Origin: Peristeroidobacter agariperforans | GTDB lineage: Bacteria > Pseudomonadota > Gammaproteobacteria > Steroidobacterales > Steroidobacteraceae | DNA: 64,000 nt | NCBI RefSeq assembly: GCF_004138335.1 | Contig: NZ_RYFW01000001.1 | Span: forward strand, 2,170,001-2,234,000 | Reading direction: 5' to 3' | Shown here: one piece after another, positions 35,477 through 42,986 of the stretch | How positions within the stretch are numbered: position 1 is the stretch's first letter | Layout: every line of letters begins with the position of its first letter | The notes under the pieces: generated by a model | Databases searched by the model: none | What the model was told of the DNA's origin: nothing | What the model saw: the letters and a program-made list of their open reading frames with translations, nothing else | Made by a program: the position numbers and the translations under genes

Positions 35477-37380
35477 GGCGTGGCGGCGGTCCGGGCGATC
35501 CTGGTCCACTTCTGTAACCAGGCTTCCGCCGCCAGATAACTCAACAGGATTGGGGCAGGGACCGTGAGCGAAGGCTCCGGCGCGCCGAGGCACGCATCGA
35601 GCCGGCCACGGTCCAGGTAGCCCTCTTTCACCAGCAAGCCCTCGAGCAACTGCTCCCGAAGCAACGCTCGATTGCGCTTGACGATTTGCTGATAGAACGA
35701 ACTGCCCGTGCCCTTGACCTGGCGTTTGCGGATCTCGGCGGGCAGCAGATCGGCGAAAGCGCGCCGTGCCAGCCCGCGACTTATGCCGCCGGTGAGCATC
35801 GTGCTGGTCGGAATCCGCAACGCCGTCTCCCATACTGGCTGAGCGTTCAGCGGATCGATGTGGTCAGTGTATCTGCCGCTGTCGAAAACGAAATCGTACC
35901 AAGCCGACCAGGTCAGGCCTTTGGCGTGATCCTTCTTGCCGGGAGGCAGCGATGAGCGCGAAATTCGTTTCGACTGCTCGCTTTCGAAATCCTGATTGCT
36001 CAGGCCTGCGGTAAGTTCGGCGCTCACCAGCGTCGGCAGATTCGAAATCGCGAAAGGACTGACATAGGGACGACGTAGCAGGCCGTGGTGAACGGTCTTG
36101 CCGAACACGGACCATACCGAGTCCTTGCTGAGCCGGGAGGTCGCGAGGATCTGTTCCCAGAGGCCGGGCCTCAAGCCGTGGAGGTACGCCTGGTCCATGG
36201 CTGGCAGGGGCTGGACGGTGGCTTGGAATACCGAGTCGCCCGCTTGCCCCGAAAAGAACGCCTGAGTCCCGCGGCTCTTGATCAGGTCGAGCAGGATGTC
36301 TTCCATCTCCATCACAGTGAAATACAGGTTGGGGCTGACCGTCGGTGCGGTGTCCCAAATCCTTGTCAAATCCAGGGCGAGCTCTCGCTGCCGTTCGATC
36401 AGCTCGGTTCGCCATCGTTCGGCCACCAAGCGAGCGAAGTGCCTTTCGTCTCCAGTTCCAATGATCGCGCGAACTTTCTCCGTGGTCCGCCGGTCTATGC
36501 CCGGCATCGCCACCTTCTCCTGGCTCGAACCGAGATCAATGCAGACGTTCAGATAGCTGATCCGCGCTGGCGACGCTGCGTGCGCCAGACATCCTGCGAC
36601 GATGGAAGAGTCGAGTCCGCCGGAAAGCCGCAGTGTGATGCTCTCGTAGCAGGAGGCCCATGCATTGACGGTGTCCTGTACGGCTGCGCGCAGCGCAGTT
36701 GCGGCTGCATCCAACTGCTCGAGGTCCCTCGTGCTCGCGATCGCGATCGGATCCCACAATACGGAGCGCGTCATGCGTCCCTGGGAGAATGTGAGGCGAT
36801 CTCCGGCCGGCACGGGCGCCACGCCCTCGAGGCCAGTCGCTTCGAGCGTCAGGTTGCCGAACATCAGCCAGCGAGCGAGAAACTGACGATTGACGCTGTA
36901 GCGGATCGGCAGCAGGCGAACGCAATCGTCGATGTGAGAAAAGAAGATGTCGACGCCTTTAAAGTGCGTGTGATAGCCGGGCATGTTGCCGAGCGGATCG
37001 CGGAACACGTGATACTTGGCCGCGGTCGCCTCATGAACGATGGCGAAGTATGTGCCCCAGTAGCGATCGACCAGATGCTGGCCGCCGCTATCGATGATCC
37101 CGGCAGCCGCCGCGCCATCCAGAACGATCTGCGAAGCGCTCGTGTAGTCGCCATGACGACGGTCGAAGATTCTTCCCAGTACGACGCCGCCGCCGTGGGG
37201 CAATGGATACGCTTCGGCCGCACCCCGCCGCATTCCAGTGTGCATCACGAACATTCCCGATGCGTCGCAGGCGGTGACCCACCCGGCGGGTTTGGTGCTG
37301 CTACTCAGGCCGAAAGATTGAAATGTTCGCACGCTCTCGAGATTGAGCGGATCCCAGAGCAGGGCGAGATAGCGCTGCAT
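35449..37380 (-). CDS. Lasso peptide cyclase (asparagine-synthetase-like C protein)
   Basis: This 643-residue homologue of asparagine synthetase B adenylates the ring Glu/Asp carboxylate so that the N-terminal amine of the core can form the macrolactam. The ATP pyrophosphatase loop is SGGLDSS (about 253-259), with a later conserved Asp in GQAGDSVF. The N-terminal glutaminase-like part lacks Cys2 (it starts MQRYLALLW), as in other lasso C proteins. AAGGA lies 7 bases before the ATG and the B gene ends 33 bases upstream. The assignment is supported by the precursor and B genes next to it. Confidence 0.92.
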   Translation of the reverse strand: MQRYLALLWDPLNLESVRTFQSFGLSSSTKPAGWVTACDASGMFVMHTGMRRGAAEAYPLPHGGGVVLGRIFDRRHGDYTSASQIVLDGAAAAGIIDSGGQHLVDRYWGTYFAIVHEATAAKYHVFRDPLGNMPGYHTHFKGVDIFFSHIDDCVRLLPIRYSVNRQFLARWLMFGNLTLEATGLEGVAPVPAGDRLTFSQGRMTRSVLWDPIAIASTRDLEQLDAAATALRAAVQDTVNAWASCYESITLRLSGGLDSSIVAGCLAHAASPARISYLNVCIDLGSSQEKVAMPGIDRRTTEKVRAIIGTGDERHFARLVAERWRTELIERQRELALDLTRIWDTAPTVSPNLYFTVMEMEDILLDLIKSRGTQAFFSGQAGDSVFQATVQPLPAMDQAYLHGLRPGLWEQILATSRLSKDSVWSVFGKTVHHGLLRRPYVSPFAISNLPTLVSAELTAGLSNQDFESEQSKRISRSSLPPGKKDHAKGLTWSAWYDFVFDSGRYTDHIDPLNAQPVWETALRIPTSTMLTGGISRGLARRAFADLLPAEIRKRQVKGTGSSFYQQIVKRNRALLREQLLEGLLVKEGYLDRGRLDACLGAPEPSLTVPAPILLSYLAAEAWLQKWTRIARTAATPHSLSLSAQ

Positions 37381-37413
37381 GGCCGTGTCCTTGGCGGTTG
37401 CGCGTGCCTGGCT

Positions 37414-38103
37414 TCAGACTGTCATGATGGGAGTGAAGCCGGCTGCCGTTTCCACGTCTTCGTTGAAAATGAACTGTCCCTGCTGCACCCAGCAGTGCGC
37501 GTTCCACGGTTCGAGCCGGACCGCGAACATCCAGGTGGGAAAAATCCGGTAGCGGGCGAGAAATTCGAGCAGGGCGAGCGAGTCGAACAGGCAGAGATAG
37601 TCGCGCGGGAACAAAGATCTGAGAGTTTGAAACGCCGCTGTCAGCTCGCGAGCCGCGTTGACGTCGAACGTGCCGTTCGAGTTGTAACGTGCTTTGCGCA
37701 GCTCCACGGCTTTGACGGTCTTGTCGATGCGTTGCCAGCGAAGTCGCGCTGCTGCGGTAGTGCATGCGGCAATGAACTTGTAGAAGTGCGAGATGCGCAG
37801 GCGTACTCGCGGCACGGCTTCGGGATCGATCAAGGGTTCCATCGCCACTTCCGCCTGTGTCGGGCGGATGCTCTTGCCCTGGCTCGGATCGGTGACCAGC
37901 AGTCCGCCCGCCAGCAGTTCCTGCAAAGCATCGGCGGCTTCCGGCTTCGACTCGTCCAGTCGTCCGCTCGGAGCGAGTGCCTGCAAGGCCGCCGCAGTCG
38001 CTCCGTTGATCAGCATGTAGTCGTCCTGCTTCAGGTCGAGAAACACAAGGTCATCGCCACGCTGGCAAAAGTGGACGTGCGGCGGAAGAAAATATTCGGC
38101 CAT
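37414..38103 (-). CDS. Lasso peptide B protein (RRE fused to leader peptidase)
   Basis: This 229-residue protein is a fused B1-B2. Residues ~1-80 form a PqqD-like RiPP recognition element (FCQRGDDLVFLDLKQDDYML) that binds the leader. Residues ~95-229 are a transglutaminase-like cysteine protease with Cys171 (DYLCLFDSL), His203 (WNAHCWVQ) and Asp216 (FNEDVE), the triad expected for leader removal. I use the ATG at 38103 (AGG 6 bases upstream); a TTG two codons earlier is the alternative. It lies between the precursor gene (97-base gap with a strong hairpin) and the cyclase. Confidence 0.93.
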   Translation of the reverse strand: MAEYFLPPHVHFCQRGDDLVFLDLKQDDYMLINGATAAALQALAPSGRLDESKPEAADALQELLAGGLLVTDPSQGKSIRPTQAEVAMEPLIDPEAVPRVRLRISHFYKFIAACTTAAARLRWQRIDKTVKAVELRKARYNSNGTFDVNAARELTAAFQTLRSLFPRDYLCLFDSLALLEFLARYRIFPTWMFAVRLEPWNAHCWVQQGQFIFNEDVETAAGFTPIMTV

Positions 38104-38135
38104 GAGCAACCTGCGCGAGAGTGCCGTCCTGGCGA

Positions 38136-38169
38136 GCGGGGCGCGCTGCTGTAGAGCAGTGCGCCCCGC
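38136..38169 (-). promoter_or_regulatory. Strong hairpin between lasso precursor and B genes
   Basis: Bases 38136-38150 and 38155-38169 form a 15-bp stem (one G-T wobble position) around a 4-base loop. A second small stem GTTGGC/GCCAAC lies at 38181-38195. There is no U-run. Such hairpins downstream of lasso A genes are thought to stabilise or partly terminate the short precursor mRNA, giving more A than B and C. Confidence 0.75.
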
Positions 38170-38200
38170 CCGATCTCGTTGTTGGCAATGCCAACCGGGA

Positions 38201-38293
38201 TTACATCGGATACTGGAACTGGGAGACGCTCTCTCCCACGATCACGACCTTCACGCCCTTGGTTTCCTTAGACACTTTTCCCAGCTTGACCAT
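38201..38293 (-). CDS. Lasso peptide precursor (A protein), 30 residues
   Basis: The reading frame encodes a 12-residue leader MVKLGKVSKETK and an 18-residue core GVKVVIVGESVSQFQYPM. The leader has the LGK...T-K pattern with Thr at position -2 that lasso peptidases require. The core begins with Gly and has Glu at position 9, giving a predicted nine-residue Gly1-Glu9 lactam. Phe14 and Tyr16 are plausible steric plugs. AAGGAG lies 7 bases before the ATG. The gene is directly upstream of B and C. It was found inside a longer open frame that I reject. The leader is shorter than in most described precursors; the identity as a lasso precursor is strong, the fold and ring size are predictions. Confidence 0.9.
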   Translation of the reverse strand: MVKLGKVSKETKGVKVVIVGESVSQFQYPM

Positions 38294-38733
38294 GTTGCTA
38301 CTCCTTTGCTTGCTGCCACCCGTCATGGATGGCGCGCAGAGGATGTTTGCAAAAGTCATCCGGCTACAAGCCCCGGCACCGCTGCAGAGGTCCTTTCGGC
38401 GGGATATTACGAACCATTGGGCGAACCCCTGGACACCCATCGCCCCCGAATGCATGAGCGTATTACCGCCGGATGTATGCTCGTGTGCATCGCTGCGCTA
38501 CAAGGTCAAATGTCTGACAGCACGTCCGCTTACGACATTAACCGAGATGAATTTCACGTTGCGCCCGATGACTGTCGCGTCCCGCCCGGATTGGCTTCGT
38601 GCAGTGGGGGTGCTTCACGCTCCACTGACGATGGTGACAGTCTTTGATTATTTGCATTCACTTGCTCGCGTTTACTGCCGCCCGGGTCTGTGCTACCTGT
38701 CATTGGCTCTGATGCATCGACAAGGAGCGATCG
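38294..38733. other. Divergent intergenic region between lasso precursor and NIS-like gene
   Basis: About 440 bases between two divergent start codons. It must hold the promoters for the minus-strand lasso genes and the plus-strand ligase gene. Base composition is less GC-rich than the flanks near 38505-38680. I could not assign -35/-10 boxes with confidence. It contains one short plus-strand frame (38510-38647) listed separately at low confidence. Confidence 0.6.
38510..38647 (+). CDS. Possible 45-residue small protein (doubtful)
   Basis: A short frame starting MSDSTSAYDINRDEFHVAPD and containing two cysteines, rich in Asp and Ser, lies 86 bases before the NIS-synthetase-like gene. AAGG precedes the ATG by 4 bases. 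Its third codon positions are much less GC-rich than those of neighbouring genes, which argues against it; this could also reflect foreign or non-coding DNA. I list it because small substrates are easily missed next to an orphan ligase. No similarity is recognised. Confidence 0.22.
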   Translation: MSDSTSAYDINRDEFHVAPDDCRVPPGLASCSGGASRSTDDGDSL

Positions 38734-40050
38734 ATGTCAGCCCTGCCCATCCACGATCAGGACGTCATCGGTCAATTGCCGCCCGGTTTGCAGCAATGGC
38801 TGGCGCTGGAGCGCTTTCATCTGCACAAGGTGGATCTGTTCCAGAACAGGTCCCGCGATCCCGCCTTCGATCCGCGGTACTTGCCCCAGAATTGCGGCGC
38901 TTTCAGGTTGTCCTGCTTCTGGATACGGCGCAGATATCTTCAGGTTTATGGCGGGCAAGCTGCGGGCGGCGGCGAATTGCAACTGTTCTCCGGCCAGGGT
39001 TTGGACGAGCGTGTGCTGTTCCCGATTCATCCATCGTCCCTGGATCACTACAGAAAGTTCCTGTCAGATGTGGATGCCGTGGAGGCGTCGAAGCAGGGCG
39101 CGTGCATCTGGGCCGTACCGACGTCGAGTACCAGGACTCTGTTGGCATGGCACGATCAGGCGCCGGCTACAGCGGTTTTCGTCAAGACATCGCTGCGGTC
39201 TCCGATGTTCGGGGACCGACGCCTGTACCTGAAAACAGTCGGCCGCAGCGTGGGCTTCTCCGGGCTCATGCAAAGTGCGCGAGCGGATCTTCCGGCCACA
39301 TTGGACTATCTGCCGGAGTCGGTAGGCTTTGTGCCGCGATCGTTGCCGGATAGCGGCGCCATCGTTCGCTCGATACCCGAAGAGATCAAGCAAGGCCGGA
39401 TCCTGGTCGCTCCGGTGTTTTCATTGCTAGGCGGCAGTGGCTCTCGCGTGCCACTGTTGCTGACTCTGCTCGAACGCAGCGGCATGCCGCCGCGGCAACT
39501 GGTGGAGGAGGTGCTCTGCGCCCCATTCGCCAGGTTATGGTTGGGGATGAGTCTGCGCCTTGGCTTGATACTGGAGGCTCATGCCCAAGATCTCATGCTG
39601 ATGCTGGCCCCGGACCTGACTCCGCTGGGCCGCTTTCTTTACAGAGATTTTGAAGGCCTGCAGGTGGATTGGGAGTTGCGCCGGCGGTGCGGGCTGCAGT
39701 CGCCGGCTGATATGCCGCACGCCTGGTCCTGGCGCGAGACCTACGACGCCTGGGGTTATCCCTACAGCGAATTCGTCTGGTACAAGTGGCGGATCAGCCT
39801 GTTCAACTATCTTCATTTCATCCTCGCCGACGTAGAAGCGTCATTGCGCGGGTGGCACGAACGAGGGCTGATCGGCGACTGGCAGTGTGAGCCAGATGAG
39901 GTGACCCTGATCTTCTCCCATCACCTGTTCAAGGCGCTCGAGCAGATGTTAGGCATTCGAGTAAAAGCGAAATACAACGTCTATCGCCACCTCCATCGAT
40001 TCTTGTTGCTGCTGCTGGATGTGCGGAAAGAATTGCTCGGCGGGAAATAA
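38734..40050 (+). CDS. Shortened IucA/IucC-family (NIS synthetase-like) ligase
   Basis: This 438-residue protein resembles the C-terminal two-thirds of NRPS-independent siderophore synthetases. These adenylate a carboxylate and transfer it to an amine or alcohol. Visible landmarks in order are FPIHP (96-100, cf. PVHPWQ), TSSTRTL (130-136, cf. the ATP-binding S-x-RT), EAHAQ (281-285, cf. EAHxQN), RDFEG (304-308) and KAKYN (411-415). The N-terminal region with the HPxHPxxK citrate/dicarboxylate motif of ~600-residue enzymes is missing. AAGGAG sits 6 bases before the ATG. No other siderophore gene is near; it is divergent from the lasso precursor. A lasso-tailoring or siderophore-related role is possible; function unknown. 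Confidence 0.75.
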   Translation: MSALPIHDQDVIGQLPPGLQQWLALERFHLHKVDLFQNRSRDPAFDPRYLPQNCGAFRLSCFWIRRRYLQVYGGQAAGGGELQLFSGQGLDERVLFPIHPSSLDHYRKFLSDVDAVEASKQGACIWAVPTSSTRTLLAWHDQAPATAVFVKTSLRSPMFGDRRLYLKTVGRSVGFSGLMQSARADLPATLDYLPESVGFVPRSLPDSGAIVRSIPEEIKQGRILVAPVFSLLGGSGSRVPLLLTLLERSGMPPRQLVEEVLCAPFARLWLGMSLRLGLILEAHAQDLMLMLAPDLTPLGRFLYRDFEGLQVDWELRRRCGLQSPADMPHAWSWRETYDAWGYPYSEFVWYKWRISLFNYLHFILADVEASLRGWHERGLIGDWQCEPDEVTLIFSHHLFKALEQMLGIRVKAKYNVYRHLHRFLLLLLDVRKELLGGK

Positions 40051-40195
40051 CGGCTGCTGTGCTAGCACGAAAGATGTGACATTTGCTTGAGGTTTTTGCT
40101 GAGCTGCCACGTCTGAATAAGAGATTGCCCGGCGCGAGCGCACGACTCGGAGCCTCGATTCAGTCCATATAGTGGTAAGTAGCAAGGTCCGGCCA

Positions 40196-40672
40196 ATGAG
40201 CACGGCAGACGCCATTCCTTCCACGCCTGTTTCCATGCCCGGCCTGGCCGCCCGGGTCTTGGCAAGCCTGTCCACGTCCACTCGGGAGGAGCTTTGCGAG
40301 CACGCCGCGGACTGCTCATCCAGGCTGCGCGTTACGCTGGAAACGCTGTTCGTGAATCGTTTCGGCGGTCACCACGAGGGGTTCGAGCGGCTGCGGTTTC
40401 TGTTCTTCGTGGCGCCGCTGGTGCGTCGGCTGGTGATCGGCTCGGCCAATCTGAACCAGCGGGTGCGCGGCACCGAGGTGACCTTCGCCGACGTGAAAGC
40501 CTGGATCGCCTGGCTGGACGCCATGGACCCGCTGTGTGCCCGCATGATCGACCTGCGCTACTTCGCCGGCGTCAGCGTCAAGGAAACGGCCCGCCTGCTG
40601 GATCTGCGCCCTGACGCGGTGGTCCGCGAGCTGCGCTTCGCCCGGGCCTGGCTGAACATCAAGGTGTCCTGA
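40196..40672 (+). CDS. ECF-type sigma factor-like regulator
   Basis: This 158-residue protein resembles the ECF sigma subgroup. The C-terminal part shows a region-4 helix-turn-helix (LDAMDPLCARMIDLRYFAG and VSVKETARLLDLRPDAVVRE). The N-terminal part is region-2-like but weak. The start is the ATG at 40196 (AAGG 8 bases upstream). There is no adjacent anti-sigma; the next gene is a metallophosphoesterase 75 bases on. Whether it binds core polymerase is unknown. Confidence 0.68.
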   Translation: MSTADAIPSTPVSMPGLAARVLASLSTSTREELCEHAADCSSRLRVTLETLFVNRFGGHHEGFERLRFLFFVAPLVRRLVIGSANLNQRVRGTEVTFADVKAWIAWLDAMDPLCARMIDLRYFAGVSVKETARLLDLRPDAVVRELRFARAWLNIKVS

Positions 40673-40747
40673 TCGGCCCCGGCCTTGTAATCCCTCCGCC
40701 CAGAGGCCATTAAAGCCAGCTCTATATAGTGACCGCTGTACTCTCGG

Positions 40748-41923
40748 GTGCACGCGGCTGGAGCGGACTCCTTGCGACGCGGTTTCCTGATGATGCTGGG
40801 CCTGCTCGGCCTGTTGCATGTATACATTGGCGTGCGGCTGTTGCCGGCCCTGTCCATCGGCGGGGTCGGCCAGGTCATCGGTGCGCTGCTGCTCCTCGCG
40901 TCCTGGATCGTGATCCCGATGGGGCTCACGGCGCGCTCGAGGCAAACGAATACCGACGGCGCCGATGCTTTGCTATGGACCGCGCTCATCGCGATGGGGC
41001 TGTTCTCGTCTTTGTTTGTATTCACCCTGTTGCGCGATCTGGCTTTGCTGATCGCGGCGTTGTTCACGCCCGCGGCGGCTGCCGCACGATTGCAAAACGC
41101 ATCTGCATGGATTGTCGTTAGCGCCGCGGTGCTCGCGACGCTGATTGGATTCAGCAACGCGCGTCGCGTGGCGCGCGTCGTTCACGTCGATGTGCCCATC
41201 GCCAATTTGCCGCCGGCGCTGCACGGTTTCTCGATCGCACAGATCAGTGATGTTCACGTCGGCCCGACGATCCGTCGCCACTACGTCGAAGGCATCGTTG
41301 CCGCAGTCAACCGATTGGACGCCGACGCGATCGCCATCACCGGCGACCTGGTCGACGGCAGCGTGCGAGAGCTGGCAGCGCACGTCGAACCATTGGCGCA
41401 GCTGCGCGCCAGATACGGAACATTCTTCGTCACGGGCAATCACGAGTATTACTCCGGCGAGCGCGCATGGACGAGAGAGCTGCGTCGTCTCGGCATGCGC
41501 GTACTCATGAACGAACATGTGGTCGTCGATCACAACGCGGCCAGGCTGGTGATCGCGGGCGTGACGGATTTCAGTGCGCATCACTTCGATCCTGCCAATC
41601 GCAGCAATCCGGCCGCGGCGCTCACCGATGCGCCGTCGGATGCGGGAGCGAAGATATTGCTTGCGCATCAGCCGCGCTCGGCGCCTCAAGCGGCGGCGGC
41701 AGGATTCGATCTACAACTGTCCGGGCACACGCACGGCGGTCAATTCTGGCCGTGGAATTTCTTTGTTCGCTTACAGCAGCCATTTACCGCGGGATTGGAT
41801 CGGCTCGACTCGCTATGGGTCTACACCAGCCGGGGCACAGGCTATTGGGGACCGCCAAAGCGCTTCGGTGCGCCGTCGGAGATTACGCGGATCAGGTTGA
41901 TCGCGTCGATTGGCGAATCATGA
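40748..41923 (+). CDS. Membrane-anchored metallophosphoesterase
   Basis: This protein of up to 391 residues has four N-terminal hydrophobic helices (about residues 14-130) and a calcineurin-like phosphoesterase domain. The metal-binding motifs are QISDVHVG, ITGDLVD, VTGNHEYY and SGHTHGGQFWP. This is the YkuE-like layout, some members of which act on lipid A precursors or other phosphoesters; the substrate here is unknown. The GTG at 40748 gives the longest frame, and an ATG at about residue 15 is also possible. The 3' end overlaps the convergent lacI-type gene by 32 bases. Confidence 0.87.
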   Translation: MHAAGADSLRRGFLMMLGLLGLLHVYIGVRLLPALSIGGVGQVIGALLLLASWIVIPMGLTARSRQTNTDGADALLWTALIAMGLFSSLFVFTLLRDLALLIAALFTPAAAAARLQNASAWIVVSAAVLATLIGFSNARRVARVVHVDVPIANLPPALHGFSIAQISDVHVGPTIRRHYVEGIVAAVNRLDADAIAITGDLVDGSVRELAAHVEPLAQLRARYGTFFVTGNHEYYSGERAWTRELRRLGMRVLMNEHVVVDHNAARLVIAGVTDFSAHHFDPANRSNPAAALTDAPSDAGAKILLAHQPRSAPQAAAAGFDLQLSGHTHGGQFWPWNFFVRLQQPFTAGLDRLDSLWVYTSRGTGYWGPPKRFGAPSEITRIRLIASIGES

Positions 41924-42923
41924 GTTTCGCCGGGATGGTGTGACTCTGCACCGGCTCGTCCTGAATCAACGCAAGCAGGCTCTCGACCAGAAACGTCGCT
42001 GCTGCCTTCGTATCCTGTTGCACGGTCGTGAGGCTGGGGTTGGTGAAGCTCGCGATGGGAATATCATCGAAGCCTGCTACAGCGACGTCCTGCGGCACTC
42101 GCACGCCGCGGTCCACCAACGCGCGCATTGCGCCGATCGCAATCAAGTCGCTCGCGCAGAACAACGCATCGAATGAAATACCGCGCTCGATGAGCGCGTT
42201 TACCGCGTCGTAGCCGGCGCGCTCGGTCGTGAACGCATCGATCTGCAGTCCGGGTTGCACTGGCACGCCGGCGTTTCGCAGCGATTCCGAATAGCCTTTG
42301 TATCTTTCCAGGAACTCCGGATAGTGCTCGGACGCGTGCCCGATGAACGCGATGTTGCCTCGGCCTTGTTCGAGCAAATGACGCGTCATGTCGCGGCCGC
42401 CCTGGAAGTTGTCGCAGCCGATCGTCACGCCGGGCTGGCCGGGCAGCACGACACCCCAGCGCACGAAGTGCGTGCCTTGCTCGACGAGCAGCTCCAGGCG
42501 CGAGACGTATTCGAGATAGTCGCCGTAGCCCAGCAGGATCAGACCGTCGGCCTTCTTGCTGTCCTCGTATTCGACGTGCCAGTTGCTGGACAGCTGCTGG
42601 AACGAGATCAGTAGGTCATAGCCCTGCACGGCGCAGGCGCGAGTCAACGAGCCGAGCATGGACAGGAAGAACGGATTGATCAGCGAGTCGTCCTGCGTCG
42701 GGTCTTCGAAGAACAGCAGCGCCAGCGTGCCGGACTGCTGATTGCGCAGGTTGGAGGCGTTCTTGTCGACCTTGTAGTTGAGCTCGTGGGCGATTTGCAG
42801 GATGCGCTGGCGCGTCTGCTCATTGACTGTCGGGCTGCCACGCAAGGCGCGCGACACGGTGGGCTGCGACACACCCGCCCGATAGGCAATGTCGAAGGAC
42901 GTGGCTTTACCTTTTCCGCGCAT
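41892..42923 (-). CDS. LacI-family transcriptional regulator
   Basis: This 343-residue repressor has an N-terminal LacI HTH ([20 protein letters not shown], about 7-26) with hinge, and a periplasmic-binding-protein-like ligand domain ([43 protein letters not shown]). It lies 63 bases downstream of nagA on the same strand, so it probably belongs to the GlcNAc operon. That operon also encodes a GntR-type regulator. The ligand is likely GlcNAc-derived; that is inference. Confidence 0.88.
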   Translation of the reverse strand: MRGKGKATSFDIAYRAGVSQPTVSRALRGSPTVNEQTRQRILQIAHELNYKVDKNASNLRNQQSGTLALLFFEDPTQDDSLINPFFLSMLGSLTRACAVQGYDLLISFQQLSSNWHVEYEDSKKADGLILLGYGDYLEYVSRLELLVEQGTHFVRWGVVLPGQPGVTIGCDNFQGGRDMTRHLLEQGRGNIAFIGHASEHYPEFLERYKGYSESLRNAGVPVQPGLQIDAFTTERAGYDAVNALIERGISFDALFCASDLIAIGAMRALVDRGVRVPQDVAVAGFDDIPIASFTNPSLTTVQQDTKAAATFLVESLLALIQDEPVQSHTIPAKLMIRQSTRST

Positions 42924-42986
42924 CAGGCCCCCTGCAGCTCAGGGGCAGCATCGTACCGCTTCAGCAGCGGTCCTGCAGATAGTGGC

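Noticed and set aside
38201-38455. 84-residue form of the lasso precursor
   Set aside because: The upstream part has no precursor features and no ribosome site; AAGGAG directs initiation at 38293.
38102-39353. Plus-strand long frames of 181 and 410 residues over the lasso precursor and NIS-like gene
   Set aside because: They are antisense or alternate-frame to better supported genes, with low-complexity Arg/Ser-rich translations and no recognised domain.
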